DNA of 64,000 bases from Vibrio orientalis CIP 102891 = ATCC 33934 (GTDB lineage Bacteria > Pseudomonadota > Gammaproteobacteria > Enterobacterales > Vibrionaceae). Positions within the stretch are counted from its first letter, which is position 1. The number at the start of each line of letters is the position of its first letter. The position numbers and the translations under genes were made by a program. Below, in pieces: positions 9,988 through 18,085 of the stretch. The stretch spans positions 1,612,001 to 1,676,000 of the forward strand of contig NZ_ACZV01000005.1 in assembly GCF_000176235.1 (NCBI RefSeq), read 5' to 3'. Below the pieces are notes generated by a model, which worked only from the letters and a program-made list of their open reading frames with translations, had not been told where the DNA came from and did no database searches.

Positions 9988-11148
9988 CTAGTCTATTCGT
10001 TCTATTACAGTTGCAATTCCTTGCCCCATCCCAATACACATTGACGCTAAGCCATATCGCCCATTTCTCTGTTCCATGACATTTATCAAAGTACCTACAA
10101 TACGGGCGCCAGAACACCCAAGAGGGTGGCCCAAAGAAATAGCGCCTCCATGCAAGTTAACTTTAGATTCACGTTCATCCCATAGCCCTAAATCTTTCAT
10201 GCAGGGAATAGCTTGAGCTGCGAACGCTTCATTTAACTCTACAAAATCAATATCATTGATCTTTAAGTTAGATTTTTCTAAAACTTTTTTAGTTGCTGGT
10301 ACAGGACCATAGCCCATAATTGCAGCCGGCACACCCGCTGTCGCACAAGCTATTACTCTAGCTCGGGCTTTGATACCCAATTCTAGAGCCTTTTCTTCAC
10401 TCATCACAAGTAAACAAGACGCACCGTCAGACAACGCTGAAGATGTACCTGCCGTCACTGTACCACGTGGATCAAATACTGGGCGTAATTGTGCAAGAGC
10501 CTCTACTGTCGTTTCAGGACGAATAACTTCATCCTGTGCTACCAAAAATGGACTACCGTTTTCATCATGTCCCATTGTCGGTACGATTTCATTGTCGAAT
10601 CTCCCTTCAAGCGTTGCTTTGTGCGCAAGGCGATGTGAACGAGCTCCTAATGAATCTTGTTCTTGTCGAGAAATATTGTGTTGTTTAGCTAGAGCTTCCG
10701 CAGTAAACCCCATCATCGCTGACGCTTGAGCCATATGACGATTATAACTATTCATGCTAATGCCCTTAGTCATTGGCACGTGCCCCATATGCTCAACTCC
10801 TCCAACCATAACAATTTCAGCATCACCTGCTCTAATGGCTCGAGTCGCGATATGTAAAGCATCCATTGAGGAACCACACAATCTGTTTACAGTTGTTGCG
10901 GGTACAGTTTCCGGGAACCCGGCTTGAAGCGCTGATGTGCGCGCTAAGTTAGCTCCTTGCTCCTCAGTTTGCTGAACACACCCCCAGATTACATCATCAA
11001 TAGAATCTGGAGATAAGTTTGGTTGACGCTTTAGCATGTTACTCATTAAATGAGCAGATAAGTCGTCAGCACGTACGTGGCGGAAAACTCCGTTTTTTGA
11101 GCGTCCCATTGGAGTACGAATTGCATCAATAATTACTACATTTTTCAT
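9988..11148 (-). CDS. fadA: acetyl-CoA C-acyltransferase (3-ketoacyl-CoA thiolase, FadA-like)
   Basis: Thiolase of 386 residues, the same length class as FadA, the beta subunit of the fatty-acid oxidation complex. It performs thiolytic cleavage of 3-ketoacyl-CoA to acetyl-CoA and a shortened acyl-CoA. Seen: start VVIIDAIRTPMGRSKNG, nucleophile Cys91 in VNRLCGSSM, NEAFAAQ, the GGAISLGHPLGCSGAR histidine loop, and the second cysteine in SMCIGMGQG. The match to E. coli FadA runs the whole length. It starts 19 bp after the FadB-like gene, the normal fadB-fadA order. As it lies in a catabolic island it is probably a pathway-specific paralogue rather than the main fadA; the symbol marks similarity only. 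Confidence 0.9.
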   Translation of the reverse strand: MKNVVIIDAIRTPMGRSKNGVFRHVRADDLSAHLMSNMLKRQPNLSPDSIDDVIWGCVQQTEEQGANLARTSALQAGFPETVPATTVNRLCGSSMDALHIATRAIRAGDAEIVMVGGVEHMGHVPMTKGISMNSYNRHMAQASAMMGFTAEALAKQHNISRQEQDSLGARSHRLAHKATLEGRFDNEIVPTMGHDENGSPFLVAQDEVIRPETTVEALAQLRPVFDPRGTVTAGTSSALSDGASCLLVMSEEKALELGIKARARVIACATAGVPAAIMGYGPVPATKKVLEKSNLKINDIDFVELNEAFAAQAIPCMKDLGLWDERESKVNLHGGAISLGHPLGCSGARIVGTLINVMEQRNGRYGLASMCIGMGQGIATVIERID

Positions 11149-11167
11149 AGATTAATTTTCTCCAATA

Positions 11168-13321
11168 TTAAGAATAAAACGTACGTTGTTGTCCTGCACG
11201 ATCAATCAAGCTCTGAGGAATTTGGTATAACGGGCCTAAATGAACATATTTCTTCGCAATTTCAAGTAAGTTAGCTGCACCAATCGTATCCATATAGTAG
11301 AAAAGACCGCCGCGGAATGGAGGAAAACCTGTACCATATACAAAGGCAATATCAGCTTCCTGTGGTGAAGAAATAATCCCCTCATCTAAACAGATGATGG
11401 CTTCATACATCATTGGAAGCATCATTCGCCATTGAACATCTTCACTCGACATTTCTGTTGGCTGCGAACAATGCTTAGCGAATAACTTTTGAGTATCTGC
11501 ACTTGCTGCAGGCTTCAAATGCCCTTTTCTATTTTTTGAATACTGGAAGAAACCATGCTGAGTTTTTTGTCCTAGTTGACCAGAAGCGTTAAGCAAACCG
11601 ATAATATTTATTTCAGGTTTACTTAGGCGTTCTGGGAAAGCTTCGTCCATAACATCAATACAATGCGACGCTGTGTCTAAGCCGATAACATCAAGCAAAG
11701 TGGCTGGCCCCATTGGCCATCCGAACCCTTTACTCAAAACGTTGTCAATAGCAAATACATCTCCGCCATCAACAACTAGTTGGTTAAATGCTAAGAAATA
11801 AGGTGTTAGGCATCGGTTAATTAAGAAACCAGCACAATCATTCACTACAATCGGTGTTTTACCTAACTGAAGAACATAATTAACGGCCTTAGCGATTGTA
11901 TCTTGCGATGTTTTCTCACCGCGAATAACCTCAACTAAAGGCATCTTGTGCACTGGGTTAAAGAAGTGAATACCACAGAAATTCTCTGGTTTTTTAAGAG
12001 CGTTAGCTAGACCACTGATCATTAATGTTGAAGTATTTGAGGCGATCACTGCATTCGGTGCAGCGCTTTCAACTTGAGCCAACACTTTCTCTTTTACAAC
12101 TGGGTTTTCAACAACTGCTTCGATAAGTAAATCACAACTGTCAAGTACAGCATCATGCAAAGTCGGTACGATACGATTAAGAGTTTCGCCCATATTCTTA
12201 AGTGTTTTACGGCCACGTTCGACTTGCTTAGAAAGCAAACTATTCGCTTCATTTAGACCAAGAGCAAGTCCCTGCTTGTTGATGTCTTTCATCACTACAT
12301 CAATGCGACTATCAGCAGTTACATAAGCAATACCCCCCCCCATTATACCTGCACCGATCACACCAACTTCTTCGGTTTTATTGCTTGTTTTCGCGGTCTG
12401 TTTTGCTAAGTTTTTGACTGCCATATCACTGATAAAAATATTGACTAAAGCATCAGCGACACCACTTTCCACACACTTAACCACACTGGATGTCTCAATT
12501 GCCAATGCTTCATTTCGCTTACAACGAGCACTTTTCTCAATCGTATCCAAAATTAAGTTAGGGGCTGGATAATGTGGCCCTGCAACTTTTGCTACCATAC
12601 CACGTGCAACATTCACCGACATCGCTAGCTCATAGTCGTTAAGTAGTAGCGGCTGTCTTTTCTCGTCTTGCTTCTGACGCCAATCCAAGTTACCAGCCAC
12701 GGCATCACGAACTACCTGAACAGCTTGCTTTACTGCTTCAACTGGATCTTCTGAAGCGACTCCATCTACTACATGGTCTGCTATGGCTTTATCTGTCCTA
12801 AAGTTTTTACCGCTAGTTAACCAAGTCATAGCTGTATCTACGCCAGCAATACGTGGTAAGCGAGTAGCGCCCCCCCATCCTGGTAGGATGCCTAACTTCA
12901 CTTCAGGTAAACTAATTTTTGCGTTTGGTGTCGCTAGTCTATATTCACAAAGTAGAGTGAGTTCAACCCCCCCACCAGCGGCTACCCCATTGATAACCGC
13001 TACTTTAGGTAAATTTAGATCTTCTATACGATTATATATTGAATGTACCCAGCCCAGATAACCTTCTACCGCAGAAGCACCGCCTGTAAACAAATCGCGA
13101 AATGCTTTAACATCCGCGCCAGCACTAAATAGTTTCTTGGCAGAGCGGATGATTAAACCAGATGCCTCCGTTAATTCAATTTTAGTAACACATGCTTCAA
13201 GCTCTACAAGGGCTTCTTTACGTAAAGTATTTACTGAGTCGTTACGGGCATCGAATACTAATTCGATGATATCGGTTTCACCTGAAACTCGATTGAGTTG
13301 AAAAAATTGACCTTCAAACAT
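11168..13321 (-). CDS. fadB: multifunctional enoyl-CoA hydratase/3-hydroxyacyl-CoA dehydrogenase (FadB-like)
   Basis: A 717-residue alpha subunit of a fatty-acid oxidation complex. The N-terminal crotonase domain carries the two acidic residues in VAAGGGVELTLL and SLPEVKLGILPGWGG. The central NAD-binding fold is at VGVIGAGIMGGGIAYV, and the dehydrogenase His/Glu pair is in GIHFFNPVHKMPLVEV. A second C-terminal helical dehydrogenase domain follows. It would hydrate 2-enoyl-CoA and oxidise the 3-hydroxyacyl-CoA, passing product to the adjacent thiolase. It lies 10 bp after the CoA-transferase gene, so one operon is likely. It may be a paralogue of the main chromosomal fadB, specialised for the island's substrate. 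Confidence 0.9.
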   Translation of the reverse strand: MFEGQFFQLNRVSGETDIIELVFDARNDSVNTLRKEALVELEACVTKIELTEASGLIIRSAKKLFSAGADVKAFRDLFTGGASAVEGYLGWVHSIYNRIEDLNLPKVAVINGVAAGGGVELTLLCEYRLATPNAKISLPEVKLGILPGWGGATRLPRIAGVDTAMTWLTSGKNFRTDKAIADHVVDGVASEDPVEAVKQAVQVVRDAVAGNLDWRQKQDEKRQPLLLNDYELAMSVNVARGMVAKVAGPHYPAPNLILDTIEKSARCKRNEALAIETSSVVKCVESGVADALVNIFISDMAVKNLAKQTAKTSNKTEEVGVIGAGIMGGGIAYVTADSRIDVVMKDINKQGLALGLNEANSLLSKQVERGRKTLKNMGETLNRIVPTLHDAVLDSCDLLIEAVVENPVVKEKVLAQVESAAPNAVIASNTSTLMISGLANALKKPENFCGIHFFNPVHKMPLVEVIRGEKTSQDTIAKAVNYVLQLGKTPIVVNDCAGFLINRCLTPYFLAFNQLVVDGGDVFAIDNVLSKGFGWPMGPATLLDVIGLDTASHCIDVMDEAFPERLSKPEINIIGLLNASGQLGQKTQHGFFQYSKNRKGHLKPAASADTQKLFAKHCSQPTEMSSEDVQWRMMLPMMYEAIICLDEGIISSPQEADIAFVYGTGFPPFRGGLFYYMDTIGAANLLEIAKKYVHLGPLYQIPQSLIDRAGQQRTFYS

Positions 13322-13331
13322 AATTTCTCTC

Positions 13332-14639
13332 TCACTTAATTAAGCCAAGCTTGATTGCTTCATCCGTTAATGATTCACGGAAATCAGGATGTGCGATTCT
13401 GATTAATGCTTTCGCTCTTTCTGACGTTGATAAAGCTCTTAAATCCTCAGAACCGAATTCTGTCGCAACTACATGTGTATCGTTACGCGGCGTGGTAATA
13501 GGAGTACCCGTAGGAAGATCAACGCGAATATTTGACTCTAAACCATCATTCCCTTCTCTTGTTGATGCTAGAGCTAATATGCTGATTCCTCCTGTTGCCA
13601 TATTTGCACCACGAATAAAATCGAGCTGCCCACCTGAACCAGAAATTTGCGTAAAACCAACACCTTCTGAGGCTACCTGGCCAACAAGATCGACCATAAT
13701 ACAGGTATTGATTGAGGCGAAGTTATCATTTTTAGCCACTTCATTAGGGTTGACAACCTTATGAATTTCCCCCATTTCTACATCAGTGTTACCATCTAAA
13801 AAGTCCATAACTTCTTGTGAGCCACCGGCAAAAGCCGTTACAATCTTATTTGGTTTATGGTTTTTCTCACTTCCAGTCACGGAACCTGATTTACATAGGG
13901 CCATCAATGATTCTGTAAACATTTCGGTATGAATACCTAAGTTTTTATGCTCTTTTAGTGCCATTCCCATTGCATTAGAAATAGTACCGATACCTATTTG
14001 TATCGTCATTCCATCTTTTATGTATGGCGTAACATGAGTAGCAATCTGATTTTCAAGCTCAGTAGGCTGACCTGCAGATGGTGAAGCAATTGGATGGTCT
14101 CCTTCGATTAAGAAGTCAACATCATCCACATGATGCATATTTTCAATATTGCCAATAAATGGCTGATACTTATTAACAACGAAAATAACCTTATCTGCGT
14201 ATTTAAGAGCTTCTTTATTACCTACGCCACCACACGCGCCTAGGCTCATATAGCCTTGTTCATTTGGCGGAGTTGCTTCAATCACTACAACGTTTGGTTG
14301 TAGTCGAGTAAGAATTTGATCAATGTTTGAAAAATGGAAGTTAATTATTTCGACATTACCTCCATTTTGGCATTTACGCTCTAATGGCCCCATAAATAAG
14401 CTGAAATGACGAAGATTTTTTTTATATTGTGGTTTAAGGAATTCATACGGCGCGGTCATCAGTCCCGTGTATATTTCACCCCCTTCAAAGCGTGTAAGAT
14501 GCTTATCAAGTTCACGAAGAAATAGAACTGGATTTGATAAAAAACCACCAGCCCAAATTTTATCACCAGACTCCAACTCATCAACCGCTGATGCTACAGT
14601 GATAAGCTTATCTTGGTATAGTTCTTGCCATTTTTTCAT
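13332..14639 (-). CDS. acetyl-CoA hydrolase/transferase family CoA-transferase
   Basis: A 435-residue family-I type CoA-transferase, close in length and motifs to 4-hydroxybutyrate and butyryl-CoA:acetate CoA-transferases. Seen: PPNEQGYMSLGACGG near residue 125, IQIGIGTISNAM near 213-224, and GIHTEMFTESLM, where Glu239 matches the catalytic glutamate that forms the acyl-enzyme. It would move CoA from acetyl-CoA (or another acyl-CoA) to the free acid and so activate the substrate without ATP. It is the first gene of the CoA-transferase/fadB/fadA operon, reading away from the AraC regulator. The acid it prefers cannot be told from sequence. Confidence 0.88.
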   Translation of the reverse strand: MKKWQELYQDKLITVASAVDELESGDKIWAGGFLSNPVLFLRELDKHLTRFEGGEIYTGLMTAPYEFLKPQYKKNLRHFSLFMGPLERKCQNGGNVEIINFHFSNIDQILTRLQPNVVVIEATPPNEQGYMSLGACGGVGNKEALKYADKVIFVVNKYQPFIGNIENMHHVDDVDFLIEGDHPIASPSAGQPTELENQIATHVTPYIKDGMTIQIGIGTISNAMGMALKEHKNLGIHTEMFTESLMALCKSGSVTGSEKNHKPNKIVTAFAGGSQEVMDFLDGNTDVEMGEIHKVVNPNEVAKNDNFASINTCIMVDLVGQVASEGVGFTQISGSGGQLDFIRGANMATGGISILALASTREGNDGLESNIRVDLPTGTPITTPRNDTHVVATEFGSEDLRALSTSERAKALIRIAHPDFRESLTDEAIKLGLIK

Positions 14640-14656
14640 ACTGCGCTCTCTTTACA

Positions 14657-14751
14657 AAATCAGATAATTCCTTAGTGGCAAGAATAATCTGATTTGCTCA
14701 ATTGTAAGATACGAGGTATACCGTTACCTCACTTGCCATCATAATGACAAG
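14657..14751. promoter_or_regulatory. three consecutive inverted repeats in the divergent control region
   Basis: Between the CoA-transferase and AraC genes lie three imperfect or perfect palindromes in a row. The first is AAATCAGATAATTC (14657-14670) with its inverse at 14682-14695, one mismatch. The second is GAGGTA/TACCTC (14713-14718, 14725-14730). The third is CTTGCCAT/ATGACAAG (14732-14739, 14744-14751), one mismatch. Their placement fits operator sites for the divergent AraC regulator or another island regulator; the first could also fold in the CoA-transferase leader mRNA. Function is inferred from position only. Confidence 0.5.
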
Positions 14752-14848
14752 CGGCGCTCAAACTTTGCATTTTAGGACAAGTGATTTCCATATTTAATCA
14801 AAGAACAAAATTGCGTTTTGCATCACATTTATAATATTGTTGGACTCT

Positions 14849-15877
14849 ATGAACAAACCCAAACCGGAACTTAACAAGACAGTTACTCTACATAAAGGTT
14901 GGGCATCGTTATACTCTGCTGCTCAAAAACAACTGGGAATTCCCTCCACTCATAGGAAAGATAATTTAATCCTCAATGATAGATTGGACTTAAACGAGCT
15001 AAGAAGAGAGCTGTATTATCTGACTCAACAAAATGGGGGGGAACTTTTTCCTATCGCATGTGCACAACATGTCGGCCCACTAACGTTTGGCGCTTTCAGC
15101 ACCGCATTATGGACCGCTTCAAACCTAAATACCGCACTACAAATAATCGCTGAACATTCAATCATCATAAGCTCAGCAATTAAGCTAGAGCTGCATTATG
15201 ACAATTTAGGAAATGTTGAAGTTTGGATTATGGACTACGAAACTCTGGCGGAAAAGCGCGTTACATACTTAGGGAGAACATTGTATATCGCAACTCTAGT
15301 CCAAATAGTCCAATCTATTGCAATGAACAAAACATGTGAAGTCCAAATCAAACTGACCAATCAATTAGGTACTGAGTCGTCATTATCAATGCTTCAACTT
15401 ATGAACAATACTTTAGTGGAGGCTAATCATCCATTGAACAAAATTTGTATCAAGAAACAAAACCTTTGGTCTAATAATATTCATTATGATACGGAGCTCC
15501 ATTACGCTGCACTAAACCTTGTACGTAAACAAGCAGAAACCCTTAAAAAAAATGATCTAATACTCAAAATTTATAATATCTTAAATGAATTAGACAACTT
15601 ATCACAAGTGAGTGCTAACTCCATTTCCAAGGCTCTTTATATCAACGTGAGGACACTCAACCGAAAACTCTCACAAATGAACACAAGCTATCGCGGAATT
15701 ATTGAGGGGTATAGAAAAGAAAAAGCGCTACATCTCCTGCAAAGTTCCAGCAGCAATATAACCGAAGTCGCTTTTCAACTAGGTTATGCAGATCTAAGCT
15801 CCTTCTCTCGTGCATTTAAACGTTGGACAGGTACTAGCCCAATGCAAATAAAACCATCTTCACTGACTAAAAAATAA
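14849..15877 (+). CDS. AraC-family transcriptional regulator
   Basis: A 342-residue regulator with an N-terminal effector domain of the arabinose-binding-like (OruR/ArgR-type) AraC group and a C-terminal double helix-turn-helix. Seen at the C end: VSANSISKALYINVRTLNRK (first HTH) and ITEVAFQLGYADLSSFSRAF KRWTGTSP (second HTH, the classic family signature). The ATG at 14849 is chosen over a TTG four codons upstream; neither has a strong ribosome site. It is divergent from the CoA-transferase operon, the usual layout for a local activator. It is the last intact gene before the right-hand insertion-sequence remnant. The inducer is unknown. Confidence 0.88.
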   Translation: MNKPKPELNKTVTLHKGWASLYSAAQKQLGIPSTHRKDNLILNDRLDLNELRRELYYLTQQNGGELFPIACAQHVGPLTFGAFSTALWTASNLNTALQIIAEHSIIISSAIKLELHYDNLGNVEVWIMDYETLAEKRVTYLGRTLYIATLVQIVQSIAMNKTCEVQIKLTNQLGTESSLSMLQLMNNTLVEANHPLNKICIKKQNLWSNNIHYDTELHYAALNLVRKQAETLKKNDLILKIYNILNELDNLSQVSANSISKALYINVRTLNRKLSQMNTSYRGIIEGYRKEKALHLLQSSSSNITEVAFQLGYADLSSFSRAFKRWTGTSPMQIKPSSLTKK

Positions 15878-16011
15878 CAATTCTGCAGTAATAGCCATAC
15901 TTGCTACTCCCACTCTCAAAGGTTGTACTATTAGTTTGGTACAACGACGCTAGAAGGGAGGTGCATCCATCACATCAATGAACTCCAAATACTCGAGTTG
16001 GCAGGTTTCTA

Positions 16012-16676
16012 GGGAGTGTTGAACGCATTTGGGCCAGCAATACATCGGCAGCCACATTAACACAAATGCCAACTATATCATGCTAACATAAATTCTATCT
16101 AGCTTGTCATATCCAGTTGGAATAGCTCGATAATATTTAAGTCTTGCAAACACATTTTCAACCGACTGTCGGTATTTATATAAACACCAGTCCATACTTG
16201 CTTTGTCAATATCCTGACCATAGTTACGTTTGGCAATCACAGGCACTCCACCACGTTCGCGAACAACATCATGTCGTTGCCCCTTGGATAAGTCAAAAAC
16301 AATCGGTAGTCCTCCACTATCTACAGCTAAGTGAATTTTGGTTGAGTTGCCCCTGCGACTTTTCCTATTTGCTCTGAGCTTTCAGTAGCAGCACCTGTGC
16401 TATGCTGATCCGCTCGAACTATAGAACCATCAAGAAAGACCCACTCGAACTCAGATGGTAGATCTCGCCAAGGAATACTTGTTCTCATTCGATAAAGTAT
16501 TTCTTCAAATGTCATTCGATGTACAGCTTTATCGTAAATACGACCAGTACTTTTCATAATTTGAAGTAGCAGTTCCCATCGAATATAAGTAGCCTTGTTC
16601 TTGGCATGATATTGGTTATGATTTACTTTTGGCGAAGCAAATTATAACTCTTTATCATGCTGTTCAAAAACACTCA
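16012..16676 (-). pseudogene. IS5-family transposase remnant with candidate terminal repeats
   Basis: The minus strand encodes pieces of an IS5-family (IS427-like) transposase: KNKATYIRWELLLQIMKSTG and SIPWRDLPSEF, joined directly to EWVFLDGSIVRADQHSTGA, then in another frame GNSTKIHLAVDSGGLPIVF, RERGGVPVIAKRNYG and SVENVFARLKYYRAIPTGYD. Two internal blocks are deleted, there is a frame change at an A-run near 16370, and a stop follows IYVSMI. The ends show a loose inverted match: GGGAGTGTTGAAC at 16012 and, on the other strand, GAGTGTTTTTGAAC near 16675. It marks the right border of the accessory island. Confidence 0.75.
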
Positions 16677-16743
16677 TAAAAGAGCAACACGCGCTAATAG
16701 CTAATAATGGTCAGCAATAATCTACTGACCACAATTTTTGTTA

Positions 16744-17748
16744 TTAACCTCGATTTTGGCTCAACTGGTCTTTTAGATTCGGCGGTGTGCCCTTGATTGT
16801 CAGTGTGTCTGTTTCTGGATCGTAAAAAATACGCTCACCCAGAAGCATGCTATCAAAGCTCACATTAAGACCACCACCAGCGCCAACATATTTAGTCAAC
16901 TTCCGTACAGCGGTTCGGTCACCCGGAAAACTCTCTTCTAGCTCATAGCCTTGCTCTTGAGTGTAATCCAAGAAGCTGGTGCCATCTTGCGATGGAGGAA
17001 GCTCACCAGACAGTTCACGCACTTGAACTTCATCGCCTGATTTGATCTGTTCATTACAGTAATCTGCCACTTGTTTTTTGTAGCTAATTACTTCGTCTTT
17101 TTCTAGTTTGGAATCAGCACAAAAATCGTCGACTGCTTGCATCAATACTTGGTTTTGCTGCTTCGTATCTAGACCGACTTCGGCCTGTAAGAAGTCCAAG
17201 AAGAAATCGGCAACTTTACGTCCGACGCGCCCTTTGATGTAAGCAAGGTAACGATTAGACTCTTTGTCTGTTTCATAGCTTGTTAAATCAATTCGAGCAG
17301 CGATGTCCATCTTGCTTAAATCAAGATAATCAGTCGCACTAATATCGAGACCTTCAGTCACTTTCAAACTTTGGTTCGATGGAATGATTGCAACGAAAAG
17401 GTAATCTGTTGCCAGTGACTGATACTCGGCGATAACGAGTATGCCTTCATCGGCAAATGGATATTTTGCTAGCTCATCTCTCAGTCGGTTTGCACTGGAC
17501 TGTGAGAAATCATAGAAATTTTTATTTCCTTGACGTAAATCTTGCAACCAGTGTTGAAATTCACTGTCAGACTTGAAAGAACCAAAGCCCTTACCCGCTT
17601 TCGAATTGAAGACACGGTGAAGCTCTGCCACAAGATTTTCAGTAGAAGCATCATTAGTTAGCGACTCGGAACGGAAATTTACAACCAGTTCTTCTGAATC
17701 GTTTTTTTGCAGTTGATGCAAGATAACATTAGAAAGGTGAAGGCTCAT
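16744..17748 (-). CDS. yejK: nucleoid-associated protein YejK
   Basis: A 334-residue homologue of YejK/NdpA, a nucleoid-associated protein of unknown detailed role in gammaproteobacteria. The chosen ATG gives MSLHLSNVILHQLQKNDSEE, matching the conserved family start; an in-frame extension upstream would run through the divergent yejL gene and is rejected. VAELHRVFNSKAGKGFGSF and the later FFLDFLQAEVGLDTKQQNQ also fit. It is divergent from yejL-yejM, the arrangement common in Vibrio and enterobacteria, and so marks the return to core chromosome after the island. Confidence 0.93.
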   Translation of the reverse strand: MSLHLSNVILHQLQKNDSEELVVNFRSESLTNDASTENLVAELHRVFNSKAGKGFGSFKSDSEFQHWLQDLRQGNKNFYDFSQSSANRLRDELAKYPFADEGILVIAEYQSLATDYLFVAIIPSNQSLKVTEGLDISATDYLDLSKMDIAARIDLTSYETDKESNRYLAYIKGRVGRKVADFFLDFLQAEVGLDTKQQNQVLMQAVDDFCADSKLEKDEVISYKKQVADYCNEQIKSGDEVQVRELSGELPPSQDGTSFLDYTQEQGYELEESFPGDRTAVRKLTKYVGAGGGLNVSFDSMLLGERIFYDPETDTLTIKGTPPNLKDQLSQNRG

Positions 17749-17832
17749 GATGAAATTTATCGCTGCGTAGGTTTCAGTTGCGTGGCATTGTAGGTTATCA
17801 TAAGCCGCTTTACTATCATCATTAGAGTCTTT

Positions 17833-18057
17833 ATGCCGATTACATCTAAATACAGCGACGAACAAGTAGAACTGATCCTTACTGAAGTAGCCGCAGTACT
17901 TGAAAAACATTCAGCTGGTCCTGAACTTGCATTAATGATTGCTGGCAATATCGCAACCAATGTCTTAAATCATGACGTTGCCGCTTCACAACGTAAGGCA
18001 ATTGCTGAAAAATTTGCAGAAGCGCTTGTATCTTCAGTTGAAGACAAAAAACACTAA
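17833..18057 (+). CDS. yejL: YejL family protein (DUF1414)
   Basis: A 74-residue cytoplasmic protein matching YejL: MPITSKYSDEQVELILTEV start and the conserved ATNVLNHDV segment. No signal peptide or membrane segment is present. Function is unknown in the family. It lies 28 bp before yejM and is divergent from yejK, the usual order. Confidence 0.93.
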   Translation: MPITSKYSDEQVELILTEVAAVLEKHSAGPELALMIAGNIATNVLNHDVAASQRKAIAEKFAEALVSSVEDKKH

Positions 18058-18085
18058 AAATAATAACGGATAATAGAACAATTAC

